Shown here piece after piece: positions 1 through 8,200 of a DNA stretch of 11,331 bases. The notes beneath the pieces are model-generated. The model was given only the letters and a program-made list of their open reading frames with translations. It was not told the origin of the DNA and did not search any database. Source of the DNA: JAEYFP01 sp964566545 (GTDB lineage: Bacteria > Bacillota > Clostridia > Lachnospirales > Lachnospiraceae); contig CAZMIX010000068.1 of the NCBI GenBank assembly GCA_964566545.1, forward strand, positions 1-11,331, given 5' to 3'. The position numbers were made by a program, and so were the translations under genes. Positions within the stretch are counted from its first letter, which is position 1. The number at the start of each line of letters is the position of its first letter.

Positions 1-334
1 GCTTGACTGGATCCGTATGCAGATCAAGTCCGATCTCGTCGGCGTCAGCGCAGATCAGGTTGCTTCCATGGTAATCGCATATGAGCCGATCTGGGCAATT
101 GGTACAGGCAAGACGGCCACAACCGCTCAGGCAGAGGAAGTATGCAAGGCGATCCGCGAGTGTATCGCAGAAGTCTATGATGCGCCTACGGCAGAAGCGG
201 TGCGCATTCAGTACGGCGGCTCCGTCAATGCGGAAACAGCGGCAGACCTTTTCGGCCAGCCGAACATCGACGGCGGCCTCGTGGGCGGCGCTTCCTTAAA
301 GGCTGACTTTGGAAAGATCGTAAACTATAAGTAA
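1..334 (+). CDS. tpiA: Triosephosphate isomerase, C-terminal part (5' end outside window)
   Basis: Interconverts dihydroxyacetone phosphate and glyceraldehyde 3-phosphate in glycolysis, in the cytoplasm. The first complete codon is at 2 and the frame ends with TAA at 332-334, giving about 110 residues, less than half of the usual roughly 250-residue enzyme; the start and N-terminal half lie upstream of the window. Visible family marks are the catalytic Glu in AYEPIWAIGTGK (Glu codon 83-85) followed by the flexible loop 6 (WAIGTGKTAT), the phosphate-binding YGGSVN (212-229), and the final INGGLVGGASL-type segment, here IDGGLVGGASL, near 266-298. No frame damage is seen. A strong hairpin follows 18 bases after the stop. 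In Clostridia this gene usually sits with gap and pgk, but those are not in view. Identification is very secure. Confidence 0.97.
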   Translation, partial: LDWIRMQIKSDLVGVSADQVASMVIAYEPIWAIGTGKTATTAQAEEVCKAIRECIAEVYDAPTAEAVRIQYGGSVNAETAADLFGQPNIDGGLVGGASLKADFGKIVNYK

Positions 335-352
335 TTATAAGAATATTCCAAT

Positions 353-387
353 AAACATCCCGCAGGCATGATGCCTGCGGGATGTTT
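353..387. terminator. Strong rho-independent terminator, probably bidirectional
   Basis: Bases 353-369 and 371-387 form a perfect 17-base inverted repeat around base 370, GC-rich in the middle (CCCGCAGGC/GCCTGCGGG). Realistically this is a 15-bp stem with a 5-base loop. The plus strand ends in TTTTAT, and the minus strand leaves the stem as TTTATT. It lies between the stops of two convergent genes (tpiA ending at 334, flavin reductase ending at 398), so it can serve both. Confidence 0.9.
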
Positions 388-397
388 TATAAAAAAC

Positions 398-934
398 TTA
401 TTCCACAATATACGCTCTGACGATTTCTCCATAATAAGCAGTGTGGTAATCCCGGTTTGCGCCGTGGAAGGAACTGCTTACCTCCTGCGGGTAGAATTTT
501 TGTTTATTTTCCTCGGTAATCGCATTTCCATCCTGCTTTTGTCTATAGATGACCCGGCATTCGAGTGTCAGCGGAAGTTCTTTAATGGCGGGTACAAAAA
601 TCTGATCCGCGTCCTCAAGCGTCAGTCCAAGCTCTTTGATTTTATCCATATCGCGGCCTGATTTTGTTCCGCAGATTCCTAAGATATTTTTATCGAAATC
701 ACCAAGCGGGATATTGACCGTGAATTCGGGATTTTTATCCAGTTGTTCCTTTGTGAAGCGGCTTTCCCGCACAAAAGCGGTGAAGATCGGTTTTGCCCAT
801 TCGATGCCGAGCGTTCCCCAGGAAATTGTCATCGAATTCACCCTGCCGTCCGCTTTTGTTGTGAGCAGAACACCGCTGCTTACCGCCTTCATAATTTCCT
901 TTGCATAATCAAATACTTCTATTTCCTTTTTCAT
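398..934 (-). CDS. Flavin reductase-like domain protein (FMN-binding flavoredoxin type)
   Basis: A 178-residue cytoplasmic protein of the flavin reductase-like family: split-barrel FMN proteins that include flavoredoxins and NAD(P)H:flavin oxidoreductases. Visible family marks are the FMN-contacting NSMTISWG (residues 33-40), the FVRESRFT segment (54-61) typical of the phosphate-binding strand and turn, CGTKSGRDMDK (88-98), and the conserved late segment RDYHTAYYGEIV (161-172). Length is normal for the family. The ATG (minus strand, 932-934) sits 7 bases after a perfect AGGAGG, which fixes the start. It is convergent with tpiA and divergent from the sortase gene, so it is probably a single-gene unit unrelated to the surface locus. 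The electron donor and physiological substrate cannot be read from the sequence. Confidence 0.88.
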   Translation of the reverse strand: MKKEIEVFDYAKEIMKAVSSGVLLTTKADGRVNSMTISWGTLGIEWAKPIFTAFVRESRFTKEQLDKNPEFTVNIPLGDFDKNILGICGTKSGRDMDKIKELGLTLEDADQIFVPAIKELPLTLECRVIYRQKQDGNAITEENKQKFYPQEVSSSFHGANRDYHTAYYGEIVRAYIVE

Positions 935-941
935 GTAAATG

Positions 942-947
942 CCTCCT
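942..947 (-). promoter_or_regulatory. Ribosome binding site of the flavin reductase gene
   Basis: CCTCCT on the plus strand reads AGGAGG on the minus strand, 7 bases before the ATG at 934. It is a full anti-Shine-Dalgarno match and decides the start. Confidence 0.9.
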
Positions 948-991
948 GGCTGTTTGTTCCCCCTTATGATAAACTAAAATTCATAAAAAAG

Positions 992-1020
992 ATAGTACCC
1001 ACTTTTTTGCTGTGGCGCAA
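992..1020 (-). promoter_or_regulatory. Possible promoter of the flavin reductase gene
   Basis: Minus strand: TTGCGC (1015-1020), a 17-base spacer, then TACTAT (992-997). The -10 box is fair, but the -35 box matches only three of six bases. An alternative -10 (TATCAT, 966-971) has no usable -35. The box abuts the oppositely facing sortase promoter. Weak call. Confidence 0.3.
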
Positions 1021-1021
1021 T

Positions 1022-1050
1022 TTGACGGCAAAATAGAAAGATGATATGAT
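1022..1050 (+). promoter_or_regulatory. Sigma-A type promoter of the sortase gene
   Basis: TTGACG (1022-1027), a spacer of exactly 17 bases, then TATGAT (1045-1050): five of six matches in each box. Transcription would start near 1057, leaving a leader of about 35 bases before the ATG at 1092. This is the clearest promoter in the window. Confidence 0.8.
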
Positions 1051-1079
1051 GATAAAGACTCATTTCAACGCGACTTGTG

Positions 1080-1083
1080 GGAG
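1080..1083 (+). promoter_or_regulatory. Ribosome binding site deciding the sortase start
   Basis: GGAG within GTGGGAG lies 8 bases before the ATG at 1092. The in-frame GTG at 1077 overlaps this site and has no Shine-Dalgarno sequence of its own, so the start is 1092 rather than 1077. Confidence 0.8.
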
Positions 1084-1091
1084 AAAAATCG

Positions 1092-1937
1092 ATGTCGAAA
1101 TCTCAAATTATTATTTTAATTATTGCAGTTTGCGTCATTTTGGGTTCGGGCGGAATGCTTATTAAAACGGCCCGTGAGTATAAAATGGCAGAAAATGAAT
1201 ATAGGAATCTGGAGCGGTATGCGGAGCAGACGGCGCCGGTTGAGGAATTGCCTTCTTTAGATACGGCAAGCGCCGTACAAGGACCGATCGTGCAGGAGGA
1301 GCCTGAAAAAGAGCTTTTAAAGAATACTAACCGGGCGGATTTTCCGGATTTGGAGGTGGATTTCGCAGGTCTTGAGGAAATCAATCCGGATGTAGTCGCA
1401 TGGCTCTATGTAGGTGGGGTTGGTATCAGCTACCCGGTCGTGCAGGGAGAGGACAATGACTATTACCTCCATCAGACGTTTGAAGATAAAAAGAACAGTG
1501 CGGGAAGCATTTTTATGGACTGGGAAGTCAATGCGGACTTGACTTCGTGGAATACATTTATTTATGGACATAACATGAAGAATGGGACAATGTTCGGTTC
1601 CCTAAAGCGTTTTATCCGAGAAGAGGGCTTATACGAGAAAGATCCTTATATTTATATCTTCAGAGAAGAAGGAATTTACCGGTACAAAATATACGCATAT
1701 TATATGGACAGTCCGGACAGCAAAAGCTATTGGACTTGCGACACGCTCAAGGAATACAGGCAGTATGTCAGGACCGTCACCGATAAATCGGTTTATGACT
1801 GTCGGACAGAGGCGACGGAAGAGGACAATTCCGTGACGCTGGTCACGTGCTCCGGCGCGGGAGCTTCCAAGCAGCGGTTTTTTGTACATGGAATTTTCCT
1901 TGACTGGTATGCCTACCAATCAGCCAATATAAAATGA
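1092..1937 (+). CDS. Class B sortase
   Basis: A membrane-anchored cysteine transpeptidase of 281 residues that cleaves a C-terminal sorting signal of exported proteins and transfers the new end to the cell wall or to another pilin subunit. Residues about 4-24 form an N-terminal signal anchor (IIILIIAVCVILGSGG), followed by a charged, Glu-rich stalk to about residue 85 and then the sortase beta barrel. Catalytic residues are His160 in YGHNM, Cys253 in TLVTC and Arg262 in KQRFFVHG. YGHNM, the TLxTC form and the helical stretch before the Cys strand are class B marks; class A and C enzymes differ at these points. It has its own promoter and lies 189 bases upstream of a giant exported Cna_B protein, which is its likely substrate, although that protein's C-terminal signal is outside the window. 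The preferred motif (NPQTN-, SPxTG- or LPxTG-like) cannot be read from the enzyme. A specific srt symbol is not justified. Confidence 0.93.
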   Translation: MSKSQIIILIIAVCVILGSGGMLIKTAREYKMAENEYRNLERYAEQTAPVEELPSLDTASAVQGPIVQEEPEKELLKNTNRADFPDLEVDFAGLEEINPDVVAWLYVGGVGISYPVVQGEDNDYYLHQTFEDKKNSAGSIFMDWEVNADLTSWNTFIYGHNMKNGTMFGSLKRFIREEGLYEKDPYIYIFREEGIYRYKIYAYYMDSPDSKSYWTCDTLKEYRQYVRTVTDKSVYDCRTEATEEDNSVTLVTCSGAGASKQRFFVHGIFLDWYAYQSANIK

Positions 1938-1953
1938 AAAAGCCAAATATTTC

Positions 1954-1980
1954 TATAAAAAATATAAAAAATATAAAAAG
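1954..1980. repeat. Three tandem copies of a 9-base A-rich unit
   Basis: TATAAAAAA (1954-1962), TATAAAAAA (1963-1971) and TATAAAAAG (1972-1980) follow head to tail in the gap between the sortase and the giant surface protein. The run could act as an UP-like element or bent DNA, and copy-number change could alter expression. Weak promoter-like boxes lie just downstream (TTGCTG 1992-1997, TATGTG 2014-2019), but I would not call a promoter there. Confidence 0.75.
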
Positions 1981-2019
1981 TTTGGTCCTTTTTGCTGTCG
2001 GATGAAGTCTTTATATGTG

Positions 2020-2040
2020 AAAGGCATTGTATGCCTTTTT
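2020..2040 (+). terminator. Short terminator-like hairpin between sortase and surface protein genes
   Basis: AAAGGCAT (2020-2027), a 3-base loop, ATGCCTTT (2031-2038), then two more T's before a C. It is an 8-bp stem with few GC pairs and a short T-run, so weaker than the hairpin at 353-387. It could end the sortase transcript, or allow partial read-through into the gene starting at 2127. Confidence 0.5.
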
Positions 2041-2113
2041 CAGACGTGGAGGAAAGAGAAGTATTTGTACATAAACGACAGGTTGGTAGATTCATTGAAT
2101 CTTATGAAGGAAT

Positions 2114-2117
2114 GGAG
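2114..2117 (+). promoter_or_regulatory. Ribosome binding site deciding the start of the giant protein
   Basis: GGAG lies 9 bases before the ATG at 2127. The frame stays open upstream, with in-frame ATG at 2031 and 2112 and GTG at 2121, but those starts are either badly spaced or would bury the signal peptide behind a charged extension. 2127 is preferred over the in-frame ATG at 2133 because of spacing. Confidence 0.65.
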
Positions 2118-2126
2118 AGAGTGACT

Positions 2127-2216
2127 ATGATAATGAGAAAAAGATGGGCAAAGGCGTCAATCGCATTACTTGCAATGGTAGCGATGCTGATGGAAACAGC
2201 ATATAGTGCATATGCA
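2127..2216 (+). other. Sec signal peptide of the giant protein
   Basis: Residues 1-30: a basic start (MRKRWAK at 3-9), a hydrophobic core (ASIALLAMVAMLM at 10-22), then a small-residue cleavage region with AYA|S after residue 30. A second possible cut is SVA|T after residue 33. No YSIRK or KxYKxGKxW motif is present. Confidence 0.88.
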
Positions 2217-5200
2217 TCAGTTGCCACCGATTATGGTTCGACGCAGGAAGAGAGTGTTTCTGATTCGCAAGCACCGGAGCCGGAAGCACCTGTATCGGAA
2301 CAACAGACACCGTCTGAATCAACAGCAGAGGGGGAGGCCGGAACGGCAGAATCGCCCCAAATCATAGTAGAAGCTGATAACATCGAGCCAGACTTAGGTG
2401 TTGCTCCTGCGTCCTTAAACGCATATGAGGACAGGATAGAAGCAAGCGGCATGTCGGATTTGACTTTATATATCAATACGGATCAGATGAAGGATGCGGA
2501 CAAATACCGCCTGACATTGGAAGGAAGCGGAAATGCCGCCTTGCAGTATGATGCCATACTCGGTTTTGAGCTTTCCAAGTCCAATAGCGGTATTTATTAT
2601 ATTGAGGGTTTGAATCAGCAGCAGTTTAGAGTTTACATATCAAGCATTTCCGAAGGGATGACCGTACAGTACTCCGTCAGAGCAGACGGGAATCCGCAGA
2701 TCACGCTGATCTCTGCTCCCGAGCAAAAAATTGAAAAGAAATTAGAAGTTTCCGCAGACGGCACTCAGATTATCGGCGAAGGCTATGAGGATATTACACT
2801 TAGCTTTGAAGCCTCTGATCTTTTGGACGGAAATTATTATGCGCTGTTTATTAATACAGCAGCAGCGCCTTCTTATAATGGAAGTAAACTGGTAGATGGA
2901 AGTATTCCTTCCCTCTCCAATACAACAAACAGTGTTCGTCTCTCCGATTTGGATAAACAGTCATTTTCCTTATATATCGCGGGCGAAAATGTGGATATGG
3001 TTCAGGCTGTCTATTCGATCGACTCTGTCGATAATGGAACGGCCCGCATCGTCGTATCGCTCGGCGAGGGCGCACAGGCCGTTCAGTCGCTGAACGCTTC
3101 TTCGGATGGCATTACCGGTTCGGGCTATGATAAGGTCGAACTGTCCATGGAATATATAGAGAAGATCATTGAGAAGGCAAAGGCAGAAGTTGAAGAAGCC
3201 GATGAGGCCGAAACAGAAGATGCCGAAAATCCGGAAGACGTACAGGAGGAGACGGTATTCGGCTATTCCCTATATGTAGAAACAAAAGCGGAAAATGCGG
3301 CTGTAAATGGACAGAAACTGGAGGGCGGCAAGACCGATTACACGAACGCGATGGAAAGCGTGGTCATTGACGGTCTTGAGAAAGAGCCTTTCCGCGTCTA
3401 TGCGGTGGCAGACGAGGCAGAAGATGCTGCGGAGCCTGCAGCTATTTCCTATTCCGTGAAATCCGTAGAGAACGGAACCGCGAAGATCGCATTTACTTAT
3501 ACAATAGAAGTTGATGAGACGGCAAATAAGCGTGTTTATGAATATGAAGACAGCAAGGTGAAAATTATAATAACGCTTCAGGATCCGGAGGATCTGCCAG
3601 ATGAGGCTAAGCTGGTTGCTGTGGAAATCGAAGAAGGAACGGCAAAATATGAGGAGATTTCCCAGCAGATCCTTGAGCAGAAGAGAGAAGAAAAAGGCGC
3701 GTTTTTATCGCTCGGCCAGGCTATTTATGATATTCACTTTACTTTAGACGGAGAAGAAATAGAACCGAAGAATGAAGTAAAGGTTGAAATGTTCTATAAG
3801 AGTCCTGCATTGGAAGATGCTTCGGCAAATCCGGAAAACGAAGAAGCATCTATTTACCATGTAAAGGAAGATAATGCCGGAAACGTGGAGGCCATAGAGG
3901 AGGTAACTCAGGATATTTCCAAGAGCGCAGAAGGCGGTATTTCGGAAGCTGTATTTACGGTCTCAGATTTTTCCAGTTTTTCAGCGACATTGGATGCAAA
4001 TGGAAAATGGACAAACGGAAGGCTTACTTATGAGTTAAATAAGGCGGCCAACGGCTTCACAGGCACAAAATATTACCACAGTGACCGTGCCCTTGGAATT
4101 GCCGGGAATTTTCATATTGTTGCTTTTAATACGGCAAAATTACAGACCCATACAAATGGCAATGTTCTCACTAAAAACTTAATTGCCAACAGCAATTTCG
4201 GGACGAATAATTTGACGGATGAAATTTCCTACGTGCAAAAGAGCTATTCAGGAATTCAGGAGAGCAGTGCTTCAAAAGAAAATCATACACTGGCATTGGG
4301 CAGTAATTTTACGGTGGGATTGATGGATAATAATAATTATTTTAGCGTAAACGGCACAAAGATAGCCAGACCGTTAAATATTATTCAAGACTCCGACACA
4401 TCCGCCAACCCGTTCATTGATATTGATGCGGTCAGAAGTTCGGTATCCTCTATTTCGAGTGGGCTTGCCGGCGTTGCCAGTACGGGAGTTACGGCATCCT
4501 TGACGGATCAGAATAACCGTTCTCTGACGCTGAATACTCCAAACGGAGCAGGTTATTATCATATGACAGCTTCCGAGCTGAATGGCTATTCCGGCAATAA
4601 ATTTGATTTGAAGGGATTTGAGAGCGGAAAGAGCGGTTCTATCATTATTAATGTGGACTGCAGTGGGGTTTCCACCGTAAATATGCCGCAGAGCGCTAAT
4701 ATTTATGTAGATGGGAATATGGTTTCGGCAAGTGAAATAACAGAATGGTCTGCGGGAAAAGTTATTTGGAACTTCTATAATTGTTCGGGAACAACAATCA
4801 ATGCGACATCGGTGTTTGGCGCAATCGTTGCAGTAGGCGCGACTCTGAATGTTGATAAAGGAAACGGAACCTTTATTGCGGATAATGTAAATGTAACCGG
4901 CGAAACACACAGGACAGATTTCACAGGTATTACGACTCCTACCAGTGCAAGCCTGACCGTATCCAAGACTTTTGGCGGCACATGGCCGGAGGCGGGCTTC
5001 CAGTTTAAAATTGAAGCGGTTACAGCAGGCGCGCCGATGCCAACCACAACTACCATTACAGCAACGGCGTCTAATCCTACGCCGGGTTTTGGTGTGATCG
5101 GCTATCAGGCAGATACTGTTGCAAGCACAAAACAATATATTTATAAAGTCTCAGAAATAAATGGAGGCATTTCGGGAATCACATATGACTCCACTGTTTA

Positions 5201-8200
5201 TTATGTAAAGGTAACTGTTACAACGACTCTTTCCGGCTCCAATAATGAAAACAGAACGGCCAGTTCGACGATCGCTTATTCCAAGGATGGTACGAATTAC
5301 AGCCCCTTCAATATTGCGACGGATAAGTTCAGCTTTGTTAATGAAGTCAGTCAGGGACAATTAAAGGTAAATAAAATATTAACAGGCTCCACAAGTGCGT
5401 CCACATTCTATTTTACAGTGACAGGACCGAGTGGCGCTGTTGCAAACCCTGCCGGCGGAACGGTATTTTCGGTGGCCGCAAATGGGGCGGCAACAGTCAT
5501 TTCCGATTTGCCATACGGCACTTATACGGTAGCGGAAACGGATGCAAACGGCACCGCTCTGACGCAGGGCAATCCTTACAGCATCACTTATTCCAGCGCT
5601 TCGGTGCAGTTGAATGCCGCGAACAGGGAAGCGGCCGTCACGATCACAAATGCGGTCGGCAGCCTGAAGGTAAAGAAGGTTCTCGATAAGGGTGCGGACT
5701 CGGTATTCTATTTTACGGTAAAAGACAGCGCAGGCAAGCCTGTAAAAACGACGGCAGGTTCTTCGGTATGGACCGTAAACGCAAACGGGGAGACCGTGAT
5801 TTCCGACTTGCCGTTCGGCAACTATACCATTACGGAAGTGAAGGACAGCGCGGGCAATGCGATCGATGATAAGTTTGGGTATCTTGTCACCTATTCAAAC
5901 AGTAATCAGATTGCGGCAGTGACGCAGGCTGCTCCGGCAGCGGTACTTACGATCACGAATAAAGAAAAGCCGAAGGGTGAAATCTCGATCGTCAAGGAAG
6001 ATTATATTGATTGCTATTTCCTGACGGGCGCAACATTCAGGCTCTTCAAGGCGGGCGGTGACGGTACGCCGGTCTATGTGACGGGCGGCAACGGTGAGTA
6101 TGTTTATTCGGAGACGAGCAGCAGCGCATTTTTAGATATGGTGACGGTGGAAGGCGGTTTGCTTCATGTGAAGGATCTCCCTTGGGGCAGCTATTATTTC
6201 ACGGAGACAGAGCCGCCGGTAGGTTATTTGTATAATTCCAATATCATGCTCTATTTCACGATCGACGGAAACGGCGTGAGGGATACGACGACAAACCTTG
6301 CGGGCACCTTGATTAAATCTAACAATGTAGACAGCTATCATGTGAAATATTATGTCATGAACGAAAGAAAGCCGTTCAGACTTAAGATCACAAAGACTTA
6401 CACAAATCCGGCAGGGCAGGCAGCTTCCCTGGAGGGCGTAGAGTTTACGCTTTACAAATATAACGAAACGACAAAGCAGTACGAATATTATGATAAAGGC
6501 GTAACATTGCCGGATGGCACCTTGACCTTCCTGAATCTGCCATGGGGTTCTTATAAGTATGTGGAAACGGGAATTCCTGCGGGCTATGCGAAGACCGCTA
6601 CCTCAGAGGGTACCTTCGTGATCAACGCGGAGTCGGAAATTTACAACTGCGGCATGCCGATTTATGAAGTGAAGGTAGAGAATAAGCCGATCAGCGGCGG
6701 CGTGGAGCTTTATAAGCAAAGCGATAAGAGCAAGGCTCTTCCCGGTGCCGAATTCCAGCTTTGGAAGAACGGAGCAAATGGCCAGTCCGATGCGACGCTT
6801 GTTTATGCGACCGACAACGGCAGCGGCAATTATATTTACAGCGTCATATCCACGGGCGCGACCTCTACGTTTGTGACGAACAACGCAGGAAAAATTCTTA
6901 TTACGAATCTTCCGGCGGGCACTTATTTCTTTAAGGAAATAAAGGCTCCGAGCGGTTATGTGGCAGTGACGGGCGCGGTCGGCGGTTTTACGATCGATGT
7001 GGAAAACGAGACGGAAAAGACGACGGTTGTTAATACGACGTTTGAGGCAGGCGTGAAGTTTACGAAGGTGGATGCGAAAGATCATACGATTACACTCGGC
7101 GGAACGAAGTTTGCCCTGTGGTATAAAGCGGTCGGCGATGGAGGCTATAAAAAGCTTTACGATGTGACGGCGGATGGCTCCGGCTTCGTACAGGTGAACG
7201 GCCTTGCTTTGGGCAGCTATTATTTTGTGGAGATCGAGGCTAAGACCGGCTATGAGCTGGATAATACAAAGCGATATTTTACGCTTGAGGATGGGAATGC
7301 GGGACAGATCATTTCCTTAAATGAATCGGGCCTCGTAGAGAATACAAGAGAAAGAGGAAAGGTTAGTCTGCTAAAAACCGATGCGGCGGGCACGGCGTTA
7401 AGCGGTGTTACGTTTGAGCTGTGGTCGGATTCGGACGAATTTCCAGGAGCAGTACATGACGGTTACCGCAAGGTTCGCACCTATCAAACGACAAGTGGAG
7501 CGATCAGCGCCGATAACCTTCCGTGGGGAAGTTACTATTTTATAGAAAAAGAGACGATCGACGGCTATCTGCTCGATGCGACGAAGCATTATTTTGAAAT
7601 CAATGCTTCTAATTTGGATGTTCGTTTTGAAGGAAGCACAAAGATTGTCAATCAGCCGGTGAAGGGCTATGTGGAGTTGATCAAACAGGATGCGCAGGAC
7701 TTAAGTATTACGTTAAACGGCGTTACGTTCGAGCTGTACAGGGTGTTGAATAAGGGGACGGCTTCCGAGTCGGCAAGCCTTGTCGGCACGTATGCGACAG
7801 TCAACGGCAAGCTCGCAAAGGATGCGATTGGAGCGCTGGAATACGGCGATTACTACTTCATCGAGACAAGAACGATTGACGGCTATCTGGCGGATGCGAC
7901 GACGAAATATGAATTTAAGATTAGCGAGCAGGATGCGCTTGTTACGCTTACCGCTAAGAATGAAAGAAAGCTTGGCGAAGTCACATTGGAAAAGTGGAAC
8001 GCGGCAAAGACAAAGGCTCTGGACGGCGCCGTATTTGAGCTGTATTCCACGAATCCGAACAGTGTATGGGAGGCAATCCAGAGCGCGTTCGGCAAGGATT
8101 ATTTTAAGTATGGCGAGTATACGACGGCAGGCGGCAAGATTTCAGTAAAGGATCTTCCGTGGGGCGATTATTACTTTGTAGAAAAGACGGCTCCGACGGG

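Noticed and set aside
990..1000. GTACCC as half of an HxlR-type operator upstream of the flavin reductase
   Set aside because: Only one half-site is visible and no convincing mirrored half follows at the usual spacing.
1077..1079. GTG as the sortase start, giving a 286-residue protein
   Set aside because: The GTG overlaps the GGGAG that serves the ATG at 1092, and it has no upstream Shine-Dalgarno sequence.
1975..1993. AAAAAG/CTTTTT hairpin as the sortase terminator
   Set aside because: Only one GC pair in six, with a 7-base loop; too weak. The hairpin at 2020-2040 is better.
4374..5135. A 253-codon open frame on the minus strand
   Set aside because: It lies wholly inside the giant gene's frame and antisense to the anchor-A and FctA-like domains. 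Its translation is rich in Cys, Arg and Ile with no recognisable domain, as expected of a shadow.
6603..7085. A 160-codon open frame on the minus strand
   Set aside because: Antisense shadow of Cna_B domains 2-4; very basic composition and no ribosome binding site that I could see.
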